Source of the DNA: Rhodococcus sp. (in: high G+C Gram-positive bacteria)
GTDB lineage: Bacteria > Actinomycetota > Actinomycetes > Mycobacteriales > Mycobacteriaceae
Length of the DNA: 64,000 nucleotides
Assembly: GCF_023264675.1 (NCBI RefSeq)
Contig: NZ_JAHFVG010000025.1
Span: 1 to 64,000 of the forward strand
Direction: 5' to 3'
Shown here in pieces: positions 51,352 through 59,640 of the stretch (positions within the stretch are counted from its first letter, which is position 1; each line of letters starts with the position of its first letter). Position numbers and translations under genes: made by a program. The notes beneath the pieces are model-generated. The model ran no database searches. It was not told the DNA's origin and worked only from the letters and a program-made list of their open reading frames with translations.

Positions 51352-51935
51352 TAGAAAATGTCCTTGTACTTCGGAGCGGGCAGTGGGGTGGTGTGCCGAC
51401 GCTGTGGTGCTCGACGGGTCGGAGTGCTCTCGTCGTCCACTTCCGCTGGCTGGGTGACGCCTTGCGCCTGCAGCTCGTCCACCTGATGACGCATGACGCG
51501 CAGGCAGATCCGGTCGGGCCCTAGCGACGCCAGCAGTTCGTCCTGGCGAGTTCGGGAGGTCTCGCCGACACTCCACATCGCTGCGCGCGCGTCGATGGTT
51601 GTGAAGACCGTGTATCCGTCGAAGCCGAGTTTTGCCAGGTAGTCGACCTGCGCGACTTTGTCGGTGATGCCCTCGGCTGCGAGCTTTTGCCGCGTCCTCG
51701 GCAGCATCGGTCGGTCGTATCCGTCGCCGCTCCACATGCACCACTTGCAGCGTTCGTCGTTCTCGTGCGGTTCAGCACCGTAGCTTGCCTGCAGCTCGAT
51801 GCATTCATCGAACAGAAGGAACAGGGTCCAATCGCCTGCGTTCTGTCGACCTGTGGAGAGGTCGCGAAAAATGCGCTTGTTGGTGTCGAACTTGCTTCGG
51901 GCGCGAAGCTCATCGGCGTAGGGGAGTTCGTGCAT
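51351..51935 (-). CDS. Element protein with a CxxC motif, unknown function
   Basis: 194 residues from the ATG at 51935; upstream in-frame starts (GTG 51968, ATG 52019) would add a segment crossing a hairpin. No ribosome binding site precedes the ATG, so a leaderless message is possible. Contains a cysteine pair with Trp (CKWCMWSGDGYD) and a Pro/Arg-rich tail. May partner the primase, to which it is coupled. Confidence 0.6.
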   Translation of the reverse strand: MHELPYADELRARSKFDTNKRIFRDLSTGRQNAGDWTLFLLFDECIELQASYGAEPHENDERCKWCMWSGDGYDRPMLPRTRQKLAAEGITDKVAQVDYLAKLGFDGYTVFTTIDARAAMWSVGETSRTRQDELLASLGPDRICLRVMRHQVDELQAQGVTQPAEVDDESTPTRRAPQRRHTTPLPAPKYKDIF

Positions 51936-51988
51936 GTATGGGCGGGAGGGGATAGAATCGAACACAGTCGCGGTAGACTGGCCCGATT

Positions 51989-52011
51989 CCCCACCCCCTC
52001 GCAGGGTGGGG
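51989..52011. terminator. GC-rich hairpin
   Basis: Arms CCCCACCC and GGGTGGGG with a 7-base loop lie between the excisionase-like gene and the next gene downstream. No T-run follows on either strand, so it may act as attenuator or processing site rather than a strong terminator. Confidence 0.5.
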
Positions 52012-52108
52012 TTTCGCATATCTGGGGTCTCCATCTTTCATTGAGCGACAACGGGTTTCAGCCTTGGATGGGTGCCGTCGCTGCCTTGGATGGGAGAAGC
52101 GGAGACCT

Positions 52109-52303
52109 CTACGCGCCGACGAGCGTTGCGGCCTTCTCACGAGCAATCCACACGTTCAAATCGCGCAGGTCGTACCAGACTCGGCCACTGATCCGGTAGC
52201 TCGGCGGGCCGATTCCGCGTGCTCGCATGTTGGCGAGCGTCTTGCTGGACAGGTCGAGGAATTCGGCCGCGCCGCTGGCGTTGAGTCGGTCGGTGGGTTG
52301 CAT
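52109..52303 (-). CDS. Excisionase-like small helix-turn-helix protein
   Basis: 64 residues from the ATG at 52303 with GGAGGT upstream (the longer start at 52345 is not supported). MerR/AlpA-type winged HTH: LNASGAAEFLDLSSKTLANMRARGIGPPSYRISGRVWYDLRDLNVWIAREK. Proteins like this act as excisionase or as transcriptional switch for integrase. Divergent from the integrase gene across a 232-bp control region. Confidence 0.8.
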   Translation of the reverse strand: MQPTDRLNASGAAEFLDLSSKTLANMRARGIGPPSYRISGRVWYDLRDLNVWIAREKAATLVGA

Positions 52304-52535
52304 CGGGACCTCCGGTGTTTCGGTGTTTGCTTGCTGTGACGTCATCAGACCACGCCGAAATGTGTTGTGCCACATGTCAACTTTGACGAAAGAAATGGAC
52401 ATCGCCAGGTCAGCACACTTGATAGTTTGGTGCTCAAGGTTTTTAACCGCTGGTCAAGTGGGGTCAGTTCTATATGATGCAGATCACAAGGATAGCAAAT
52501 ATCCATTGGTCGAAGGGTGCCGTAAAGTTCCCGTC
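52304..52535. promoter_or_regulatory. Divergent control region of the element
   Basis: 232 bases between the excisionase-like and integrase starts. Two dyads lie next to each other: ATGTG-N6-CACAT (52360-52375) and GTCAA-CT-TTGAC (52376-52387). These look like operators, but no repressor gene is visible in the element, so control may come from the excisionase-like protein or a helper phage. Confidence 0.5.
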
Positions 52536-53813
52536 ATGCCCTCCAGCACCACACGACGCGTCCGCTCGAATACCTTTGACCGCTGGCACACTCGCGAACT
52601 TCTCAGCCTCGATGACGCGCCGTGCAAGTGCCGCGCGGAGAAGCACAAGCCATCGGCGCGCCACGGCGTAGGCAAGCGATGGACGGCTCGCTATGTGCCC
52701 GCTTTCGGGGGTTCGCCGATCTCGAAGGGATTCGACACGAAAGCGCGCGCCGAGTCCTGGCTCGCAGAACAGATGGCGTCGGTACAGCGCGGCGATCACG
52801 TTGCTCCCGCGCGTGCGGAGATGACCGTAAAAGCTCTTGCGGAGGTCTGGCGAGCTGGGCTCGCCTCGCGGACCGCGTCCACTCGGCGCTCTTACGAGTC
52901 CGTGCTCGACACGCACGTTCTTCCCCGCTGGGAGGGTGTGCGTCTTGTCGACATCGAGCACGGAGACCTTGCAGCGTGGATCGCATCGCTGACTACGGAT
53001 CGCAAGCTCTCGCCGTCGAGCGTCCGGCACGTCCATGTCGTGATGCGGATGATTCTCGACCTCGCAGTCCGCGACGGTCGGATGCCGCGCAACTTGTGCG
53101 ACGGAATACAGCTCCCGCGAGCGCGTCGGGCAACTCAGCGGTTCCTCGCGCGGACCGAACTCGCTCGATTGGTTCGCGCCGCCGACTTCCTTGCCGTCGA
53201 GCGCGACATCGCTCAGCGGGCAGGCAAGCGCGCCGCGCCGTCAACGATCGAGCAGGACGGCGAGGGCCGAAACATGACCCCCGACGCCGAACCCTCGGTC
53301 GACGGTCTGATGATCCGCGCGCTCGCTATGACCGGGGTTCGATTCGGCGAGATCGCAGGGCTTCGTGTCGAGTGCGTCGATCTGGACAAGCGCCGACTGC
53401 GCATCGAGCGCTCAGTCTCAGAGGTGAACGGCAAGCTGGAGTGGTCGGACACGAAGAATCACACTGCCCGCTCGGTGGCGTTCCCTCGGTCGCTGGTCGA
53501 ACCGCTCCGAGCGCAGATTGCGGGCGAGAAAGACGTCGCGCTGGTGTTCCCGTCCAGGTCTGGCGAGCCGATTCGTAATCCGTCATGGAGCAAGCGGGTG
53601 TTTCGTCCCGCTGTCGAGCTTGCGCAACTCGCGCCGTTGACGCCGCATGACCTCCGCGATACTTACGCCTCGCTTGCCATCGGCGCGGGGGCCTCGGTCA
53701 AAGATGTGCAACGGCAGCTCGGCCACAGTTCCGCTGCGATGACTCTTGACGTCTACAGCGGACTGTTCGAAGACGGTCTCGATGCCGTGGCCGACGCTCT
53801 CGATGATGAGTAG
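52536..53813 (+). CDS. Tyrosine integrase
   Basis: 425 residues from the ATG at 52536. An N-terminal arm-binding part (CKCRAEKHKPSARHGVGKRWTARYVPAFGGSPISKGFDTKARAESWL), a core-binding domain (LAEVWRAGLASRTASTRRSYESVLDTHVLPRW), and a catalytic domain with Arg in GVRFGEIAGL, His-x-x-Arg in TPHDLRDTYAS, LGHSS and the Tyr nucleophile in LDVYSGLF. Transcribed toward the tRNA att site 124 bases away. Mediates integration at the tRNA 3' end. Confidence 0.93.
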   Translation: MPSSTTRRVRSNTFDRWHTRELLSLDDAPCKCRAEKHKPSARHGVGKRWTARYVPAFGGSPISKGFDTKARAESWLAEQMASVQRGDHVAPARAEMTVKALAEVWRAGLASRTASTRRSYESVLDTHVLPRWEGVRLVDIEHGDLAAWIASLTTDRKLSPSSVRHVHVVMRMILDLAVRDGRMPRNLCDGIQLPRARRATQRFLARTELARLVRAADFLAVERDIAQRAGKRAAPSTIEQDGEGRNMTPDAEPSVDGLMIRALAMTGVRFGEIAGLRVECVDLDKRRLRIERSVSEVNGKLEWSDTKNHTARSVAFPRSLVEPLRAQIAGEKDVALVFPSRSGEPIRNPSWSKRVFRPAVELAQLAPLTPHDLRDTYASLAIGAGASVKDVQRQLGHSSAAMTLDVYSGLFEDGLDAVADALDDE

Positions 53814-53846
53814 CGACCAGGCGAAACGCTGGGGGAGTTTGGGAAC

Positions 53847-53893
53847 TGCTATCCCTATGCTATCCCTGGAGGATTTCAGAGGCTTTGCTATCC
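53847..53893. promoter_or_regulatory. Right-end integrase arm-type sites
   Basis: TGCTATCCC at 53847-53855 and 53858-53866, plus a shorter TGCTATCC at 53886-53893. The first two have the same 11-base period and orientation as the pair at 46551-46570, bringing four copies together on excision near attP. Confidence 0.65.
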
Positions 53894-53935
53894 GGCTCGA
53901 TGGCCGAACTACCCGCTCTGAACTGGTCTTTTTCT

Positions 53936-54012
53936 TGGTGGGGCGGGCGGGGCTCGAACCCGCGACCAATGGATTATGAGTCCACGGCTCTAACCGACTG
54001 AGCTACCGCCCC
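53936..54012 (-). tRNA. tRNA with anticodon CAT (elongator Met or Ile2), intact
   Basis: 77 bases on the minus strand from 54012 to 53936 with an encoded CCA. Acceptor stem GGGGCGG/CCGCCCC, D arm GCTC...GAGC, anticodon arm GTGGA-CTCATAA-TCCAT, T arm GCGGG-TTCGAGC-CCCGC. Anticodon CAT reads AUG as Met or, after lysidine modification, AUA as Ile; the sequence alone does not decide. The 3' part is shared with the left att repeat, showing element integration here. Confidence 0.95.
53937..53981. repeat. Right attachment repeat (att) within the tRNA gene
   Basis: 45 bases identical to 46379-46423, covering the 3' part of the tRNA from the discriminator side to the anticodon loop. It keeps the tRNA functional after integration. 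Confidence 0.93.
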
Positions 54013-54078
54013 ATCTCGCACTGCGCGAGCCGTCAGAATGCTACATAGCCGGTTGTCGGCGATGGCTCGGAGGGTCGG

Positions 54079-56214
54079 TCACACTGCCGCAATCGAGACC
54101 GGAACCCCGTTGAGGACTGCGTTTGCCGTCACGGCGTCGACACGCTGAGGATCGGTGACATCGTTTGCGCTCGGCCCGGCAACCGTGCGGGCTTCGGACA
54201 GTTCGACGCCGGGACGCTGGTGCCCGAATCCATGGGGCATGCTCACCACTCCCGGCATCATGCGGTCCGTTGCCTGCACCTCGATTCTGACCGATCCGGC
54301 AGCCGAGGTGACCGACACGATGGACCCGTCCTCGATCCCGCGATCGAAGAGATCGTCGGGATGCGCCAGCAGCTGGTGTCGAGGCTTCCCCTTCGTCAGG
54401 CGAGGCGCGTTGTGCATCCACGAATTGTTGCTGCGAAGGTGGCGCCGACCGATCATCAGCAGCTCACCGTCCGAGGGGACCGGTGCGGTGGACATCAGAT
54501 CGTGCAGCGCGGGGAGCTCGCCGACGATGATGGGTTGGACGAGCTGAATTCTTTTGTCGCGTGTGTGCAGTTTGTTCGGAAGGCCAGGCTTCAGCGGACC
54601 GAGGTCGACGCCGTGCGGCGACTTCCGTAGCGCCGCGACGGACAGGCCGCGCCTCTGGCTGCGCAACAGCAGATCGATCGTTCGCCGGGGAGAGAGGCGT
54701 AGACGTGCTTCGGTGACAAGGGACTTCGGAGTCACACGCGCGCGGACGCGGTCTGCCACGGAATCGGAGAGCCGCGCGCGATACCGCAGCGCGAGATCGC
54801 GGAAGATCTCCCAATCGGCGCGTGCTCCAGGCTTTCTCTCCACGATCGCGGGCATGAACTTGGCGGTGTTGCGGACCGCAAAAGTCGAGAACACAAGATC
54901 GTAGTGATCGCGTTCGAGCGCCATCGTGGGCGGCAGGATCACGTCGGCGTGCCGTGAGGTCTCGTTGATGTAGAAATCGAAGGACACCATGAAGTCGAGG
55001 TCCGCAAACGCGCGGTCCAACTTCTCGCCACCCGGCATCGACAGCACCGGATTGCCGGAGAACACTGCCATCGCCCGAATCTGCCCGTCGCCGGGAGTGG
55101 TCATCTCGTCGACAAGCGTCGAGCAGGGTAGTTCGCCCGCGAACTCCGGAAGGTCTCGCACGCGTGAGCGCCACTTGTCGAAGTGACCGCGGCCGACGAT
55201 CTTCTTTTCGGCGAGGTCGATCGCCGGATCGGTCATCAACGCACCCCCGACGCGGTCGAGATTGCCGGTCACGATGTTGAGAACCTGAATCGCCCACTGG
55301 CAGACGCTGCCGAACTGTTGGGTGGAAACACCCATGCGTCCGTACGCCACTGCAGCCTCGGCCGCAGCGAATTCGGTAGCAAGGTCGACGATGTCCCCGG
55401 CGGAAATACCGACGATCGGCGCCACAGCGTCCGCAGTGAAGTCCGAAACCAGGTCGGCGACGGCGTCTGCACCGTCGACGTAGGACGCGGTCCGTGCACG
55501 ACCGGAACCGAGAACGACATTGATCAGTGCAAGGAGCAGCAGCGCATCGGTACCAGGGCGAACGAAGTGATGAACATCGGCCACGTCGGCTGTTTCGGTT
55601 CGGCGCGGATCGACGACGACCAATTTCCCACCGCGAGCCTTCAGATCTCGAACTCGGTGCGCAAAATCGGGAACCGTCATCATCGAACCGTTGGATGCCA
55701 TCGGATTTCCACCGAGTACCAGAAAGAAATCGGTGTGGTCGATGTCCGGTATCGGCAGCGCCAGTTGATGACCGTAGAGAAGATAATCGACCAGCTGATG
55801 AGGCAATTGGTCCAACGAGGTCGCCGAATACCGGTTGCGAGTACGAAGCATCGAGGTGAACGGAACTCCGTGCGTCATGGCGCCGAGGCTGTGAACGTTC
55901 GGGTTGCCCTGGTACACCCCGACTGCGTTCGATCCGTACTTCTTGCGCGTCGAGATCAATCCCTCGACCACGAGGTCGTAGGCCTCGTCCCACTCGATTG
56001 CTTCCCACCCGGACTCGGTGCGTCTGACCGGAGTGCTCAGCCGATCCGGATCGAGGTGAATGTCGGTGAGCGAGAGCGCCTTGGGGCAGATGTGTCCGCG
56101 GGAGAGCGGATCGTTCTTGTCCCCGCGAATCGATGTCACCGCATTGTTCTCCACGGTGAATTCGAGGCCGCAGATTGCCTCACACAGGTTGCACGAGCCG
56201 TGGCGCACCGTCAT
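54079..56214 (-). CDS. Molybdopterin-dependent oxidoreductase
   Basis: 711 residues from the ATG at 56214 (GAGGAG upstream). Prokaryotic molybdopterin oxidoreductase with an N-terminal 4Fe-4S motif CNLCEAICGLEF...GHICPKA, then NPMASNGSMMTVPDFAHRVRDLKARGGKLVVVDPRRTETADVADVHHFVRPGTD, SGNPVLSMPGGEKLDRAF and a C-terminal dinucleotide-binding domain. No Cys or Sec is obvious at the usual Mo-ligand place (the region reads RNRYSATSLDQLP). Resembles Mycobacterium Rv0197-type proteins of unknown substrate. No partner subunits adjacent. Confidence 0.83.
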   Translation of the reverse strand: MTVRHGSCNLCEAICGLEFTVENNAVTSIRGDKNDPLSRGHICPKALSLTDIHLDPDRLSTPVRRTESGWEAIEWDEAYDLVVEGLISTRKKYGSNAVGVYQGNPNVHSLGAMTHGVPFTSMLRTRNRYSATSLDQLPHQLVDYLLYGHQLALPIPDIDHTDFFLVLGGNPMASNGSMMTVPDFAHRVRDLKARGGKLVVVDPRRTETADVADVHHFVRPGTDALLLLALINVVLGSGRARTASYVDGADAVADLVSDFTADAVAPIVGISAGDIVDLATEFAAAEAAVAYGRMGVSTQQFGSVCQWAIQVLNIVTGNLDRVGGALMTDPAIDLAEKKIVGRGHFDKWRSRVRDLPEFAGELPCSTLVDEMTTPGDGQIRAMAVFSGNPVLSMPGGEKLDRAFADLDFMVSFDFYINETSRHADVILPPTMALERDHYDLVFSTFAVRNTAKFMPAIVERKPGARADWEIFRDLALRYRARLSDSVADRVRARVTPKSLVTEARLRLSPRRTIDLLLRSQRRGLSVAALRKSPHGVDLGPLKPGLPNKLHTRDKRIQLVQPIIVGELPALHDLMSTAPVPSDGELLMIGRRHLRSNNSWMHNAPRLTKGKPRHQLLAHPDDLFDRGIEDGSIVSVTSAAGSVRIEVQATDRMMPGVVSMPHGFGHQRPGVELSEARTVAGPSANDVTDPQRVDAVTANAVLNGVPVSIAAV

Positions 56215-56411
56215 GGAACTGTTCTCCTCGTCGTGGAGTCCTGAGCCTATCGCGGCGCCCGGGTGGCGCAGGAAAACCCGAAAAACCACTGGTAACGGGC
56301 TGTTCCCCGGTATCGGATTCGATGCGACACGCAGTACCGACCGGCGATAGTCTTGTGGTCGATCGAATGCTTGTCGACCGTGTGTCTCACCGAATTCGTC
56401 TGGGGAAAAAA

Positions 56412-56765
56412 ATGAACCATCGATACAATGCTCTTCGTCTTACGGCAGGTATCGGCGCCGTCGCCGCCGGATCGCTTCTCTTCGCCGGTGTCGCGACCGC
56501 TGCGCCCGCCGACACCGTCATCAACACGCCGTGCTCGTTCTCGCAGGTCGTTGCGGCAACCTACGCGATCTCCGAGGACGAGGGAGCCGCTCTGGCCGCG
56601 TCGCCGTTGTCGTCCAGTTTCGCGGCCTTCCTTGCCGCGCCGACGTGGCAGCGCCAGATGTTCCTCAATTCGCAGCCGGCGATCATCGACCGCGTGAACG
56701 CCTTCTTCGGTGGACCCGGATCAGGCTTTGCGCGAACTGTGTTCGCCACGTGCAGCGACTTCTGA
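56412..56765 (+). CDS. Exported haemophore-like protein
   Basis: 117 residues. A signal peptide (NHRYNALRLTAGIGAVAAGSLLFAGVATAA) precedes a mature domain of the mycobacterial haemophore (MHB/Rv0203-like) type: two Cys (TPCSFSQVVAATYAI and FATCSDF) that can form a disulfide at the ends of a helical bundle, with PTWQRQMFLNSQPAIIDRVNAFF between. Family members bind haem. The haem ligand residue cannot be confirmed here. Single gene. Confidence 0.72.
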   Translation: MNHRYNALRLTAGIGAVAAGSLLFAGVATAAPADTVINTPCSFSQVVAATYAISEDEGAALAASPLSSSFAAFLAAPTWQRQMFLNSQPAIIDRVNAFFGGPGSGFARTVFATCSDF

Positions 56766-56881
56766 GAATTCTGAACCAAACTACTAGAACGTGTTCCAAT
56801 TTTGGGAATCTGTGACTATCGTCGGATTCACTGCGATCGGCTCGAACGGCGGGTCGAACTGTGTGGAAAAGGCGGGTCGCG

Positions 56882-58009
56882 ATGAAAACCAAGGGCGCGG
56901 TGCTGTGGGGTCTGAACGAGCCATGGTCGGTGGAGGAAATCGAAGTCGGTGACCCCGTCGCCGGTGAGGTGCAGATCCGCATGGAAGCGGCAGGAATGTG
57001 CCACTCCGACCATCACATCGTCACCGGTGCCACCCCCATGCCGTCCTATCCGGTCATGGGTGGTCACGAGGGCTCGGGTGTCGTGATCAAAGTCGGTCCC
57101 GAGGTGAAGACTCTGAAGGAAGGCGACCACGTCGTCCTCTCCTTCATTCCCTCGTGCGGTCACTGTCCGGCGTGCGCGAACGGACACCAGAACCTGTGCG
57201 ACCTCGGAATGGGTCTACTGAGTGGAATGGCCATCAGCGACGGTACTTTTCGCATTCAGGCCAGAGGTCAGGACGTCATACCGATGTGCCTGCTCGGTAC
57301 GTTCTCGCCGTACATGACGGTGCACGAGACGTCGGCCATCAAGATCGACGACGACATCCCGTTCGATGTCGCCTCGCTCGTCGGATGCGGAGTGCCGACC
57401 GGATGGGGATCGGCCGTCAACGTCGCGAAGGTGACGCCGGGCGAGACCGTCGCGATCATCGGAGTCGGCGGAGTGGGGTTGAGCGCTCTGCAGGGGGCCG
57501 TGCAATCCGGTGCCACGAAGGTGATCGCCATCGATCCTGTTGCGTTCAAACGAGATCAGGCACTCAAATTCGGTGCGACCCACGTATTCACCAGCGCGGC
57601 AGAAGCATTGATGCCGTTGATGGAGCTCACCGAAGGTCGGATGGCCGAGAAGACGATCATCACGGTCGGCGAGATCAAAGGCGAGGACATCGAGGCCGCG
57701 TTGCTGCTGACGGCCAAAGCCGGTCGCTGCGTGGTGACCGGAATGGGCCGCATGGAAGACATGGACGTCAAACTGAACCTGTTCCTGTTCACGATGCTCC
57801 AGAAGGATCTCCAGGGCGCTATCTTCGGCGGCGGAAACCCTCGCCACGACATACCGTTGCTTCTGTCGATGTACAAGAGCGGGCAACTCAACCTCGACGA
57901 CATGATCACCAACACCTACACGCTCGACAACATCAATGCCGGCTATCAGGACATGCTCGACGGCAAGAACATCAGGGGCGTCGTCAAGTACACCGAGTCC
58001 GACAGGTGA
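56882..58009 (+). CDS. NDMA-dependent alcohol dehydrogenase
   Basis: 375 residues. Zinc-containing medium-chain dehydrogenase: GMCHSDHHIVTG and GGHEGSG for the catalytic zinc (Cys, His and Glu), CGHCPACANGHQNLC for the structural zinc, and the Rossmann GVGGVGLSALQGA. The sequence closely fits the N,N-dimethyl-4-nitrosoaniline-dependent enzymes of actinobacteria, whose cofactor is tightly bound and recycled by mycofactocin in many species. Oxidises alcohols to aldehydes. No mycofactocin genes in this window. Confidence 0.9.
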   Translation: MKTKGAVLWGLNEPWSVEEIEVGDPVAGEVQIRMEAAGMCHSDHHIVTGATPMPSYPVMGGHEGSGVVIKVGPEVKTLKEGDHVVLSFIPSCGHCPACANGHQNLCDLGMGLLSGMAISDGTFRIQARGQDVIPMCLLGTFSPYMTVHETSAIKIDDDIPFDVASLVGCGVPTGWGSAVNVAKVTPGETVAIIGVGGVGLSALQGAVQSGATKVIAIDPVAFKRDQALKFGATHVFTSAAEALMPLMELTEGRMAEKTIITVGEIKGEDIEAALLLTAKAGRCVVTGMGRMEDMDVKLNLFLFTMLQKDLQGAIFGGGNPRHDIPLLLSMYKSGQLNLDDMITNTYTLDNINAGYQDMLDGKNIRGVVKYTESDR

Positions 58010-58031
58010 GGTAGCCCGACAGCTGAGGTAG
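57999..58031. repeat. 16-bp direct repeat spanning the alcohol dehydrogenase stop codon
   Basis: CCGACAGGTGAGGTAG (57999-58014) and CCGACAGCTGAGGTAG (58016-58031) at a period of 17. The first copy contains the TGA stop. The unit matches 13 of 17 positions of the 17-bp repeat at 31457. Confidence 0.75.
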
Positions 58032-58055
58032 TGAGTACCAACTAGGCTCGTCGTC

Positions 58056-58877
58056 GTGCACAGTCTCGATTTGATTGCAGGATGGCCCGTGGACAACGCG
58101 TCGGCGACGGTGGTGTCCGGACAGAAAGTCGTCGACTCATTCGGCGATCTCGATCGGACGTACGAGTTGGCCTCGGTCACCAAACTGCTCGTCGCCTACG
58201 CCGCGTTGGTTGCAATCGAAGAGGAAGCAGTCGAACTCGACCAACCGGCGGGTCCGGAGGGTTCGACGGTGCGGCATCTGCTGGCACACACCTCGGGACT
58301 CGCATTTGCCGAGCAGAAGGTCCAGGCAGCACCGGGGACGCGACGCATCTACTCGAGCGCTGGATTCGAGGTGCTGGCCGACACCATCGCCGCTGAGACA
58401 GGCATCCCGTTCGCCGAGTACCTCCACGAGGCGGTATTCGCGCCCCTCGGTATGGCGTCGTCGGTTCTCGCGGGCCCCGCTGGACACGGCGCGAGATCGT
58501 CGGCGAACGATCTGACGGCCTTCGCGGCGGAACTGCTGAATCCTCGACTGCTCTCTCCGTCGACGCTGCACGCCGCAAGCTCGGTGCAGTTCACCGGACT
58601 GTCGGGAGTGCTCCCCGGTTACGGATCCCAGAAGCCGAACGACTGGGGTCTGGGGTTCGAGTTGCGAGACGGCAAATCTCCGCATTGGACCGGGCTTCAC
58701 AATTCGGCCGCCACCTACGGTCACTTCGGGCAATCCGGCACGTTCCTCTGGGTGGACCCGTCCGTGAACCTCGCCGCTGTGGTGCTGACGGACCTGGCGT
58801 TCGGCGAATGGGCCAAGCCGTTGTGGACCGAACTGTCCGACGAAATCGTGGCCAACAACCCTGTTGCGAACAACTGA
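58056..58877 (+). CDS. Beta-lactamase-fold serine hydrolase
   Basis: 273 residues from a GTG at 58056. Class C/penicillin-binding-protein-like motifs: SxxK in ELASVTKLLVAYAAL (nucleophile Ser and Lys), YSS in RRIYSSAGFEVL (YxN/YxS), and a C-terminal HFGQSGTFLW in the KTG position. No signal peptide is visible, so intracellular esterase or peptidase-like activity is more likely than penicillin binding. 46 bases downstream of the alcohol dehydrogenase. Confidence 0.85.
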   Translation: MHSLDLIAGWPVDNASATVVSGQKVVDSFGDLDRTYELASVTKLLVAYAALVAIEEEAVELDQPAGPEGSTVRHLLAHTSGLAFAEQKVQAAPGTRRIYSSAGFEVLADTIAAETGIPFAEYLHEAVFAPLGMASSVLAGPAGHGARSSANDLTAFAAELLNPRLLSPSTLHAASSVQFTGLSGVLPGYGSQKPNDWGLGFELRDGKSPHWTGLHNSAATYGHFGQSGTFLWVDPSVNLAAVVLTDLAFGEWAKPLWTELSDEIVANNPVANN

Positions 58878-59011
58878 TTACTTCCGTGCACTGGCGCAAC
58901 AGGGGTAACTCGGGGCACACTAGTACACACACGTAAACGAAGGCAGCATTCCAGAGCCGTGTCGAGGTCGTTGGGGAAGACGTCCCTCGTCGAAGCTGGA
59001 GGTGTTTTCGA

Positions 59012-59524
59012 ATGCGCGCATCGAATCAATTCGCGGATGCGACGTCGGGTGTCGTGTACATCCACTCGTCGCCTGCTGCGTTGTGCCCACATGTGGAATG
59101 GGCGCTGTCCGACGTGCTCGACTGCCGTGCGAACCTGAAGTGGTCCGCGCAGCCGTCGTCGGACGGGCAGCTCCGTGCCACGAGTAACTGGGTTGGTCCC
59201 GTCGGAACCGGTGCGACCCTCGCCGGAGTTCTGCGTTCCTGGCAGATGCTCCGATTCGAGGTGACCGAGGATGCAAGCGACGGCGTGGACGGCGAGAGGT
59301 TCGCACACGTGCCAGGTCTCGGACTGTGGCGTGGCTCCACCAGCGCCAACGGAGACGTGATTCTGAGCGAGATGCGGCTGAAGTCGATGATCGACGGCAA
59401 CTCCGGGAACCTGGCTGCGGAGATCGAGCACGCACTCGGTAGTAGCTGGGACGACGCGCTCGAGACGTATCGCACCGGTGGAGCCGGAGCAGAAGTGACC
59501 TGGTTGCACCGCAACGTGGGCTGA
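59012..59524 (+). CDS. DUF3145 family protein
   Basis: 170 residues. GVVYIHSSPAALCPHVEWALSDVL at the start, RATSNWVGPVGTGATLAGVLRSWQMLRFEVTEDAS in the middle and MIDGNSGNLAAEIEHALGSSWDDALETYR at the end are the usual DUF3145 marks. GGAGGT precedes the ATG. In mycobacteria a protein of this family is encoded close to the FAS-II region, as here. Function unknown. Confidence 0.85.
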   Translation: MRASNQFADATSGVVYIHSSPAALCPHVEWALSDVLDCRANLKWSAQPSSDGQLRATSNWVGPVGTGATLAGVLRSWQMLRFEVTEDASDGVDGERFAHVPGLGLWRGSTSANGDVILSEMRLKSMIDGNSGNLAAEIEHALGSSWDDALETYRTGGAGAEVTWLHRNVG

Positions 59525-59640
59525 GTGACGCGCACGAGTCATGGCGCTGGTCTCGACCAACGTGCGTCACCGCTCCGGTACCGTTGCTTACCGTGCCAGG
59601 TCAGGCATGTGGGCAAGTAGGTCTCGAACGAGGTGGTGTC

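Larger units (their letters stand above)
46379..53981. mobile_element. 7.6-kb tRNA-integrated element (phage-satellite-like)
   Basis: Bounded by perfect 45-bp direct repeats (46379-46423 and 53937-53981); the right one is the 3' part of a tRNA gene that the element restores. Content from right to left: tyrosine integrase, excisionase-like protein, an unknown protein, P4-type primase/helicase, a coiled protein with a small partner, and a four-gene overlapping operon with a possible terminase-small-subunit-like protein. No capsid, tail, lysis, conjugation or repressor gene was recognised. This composition fits a phage satellite (PICI/P4 logic) or a replicating integrative element. Genes other than the integrase are on the minus strand. 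Confidence 0.88.
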
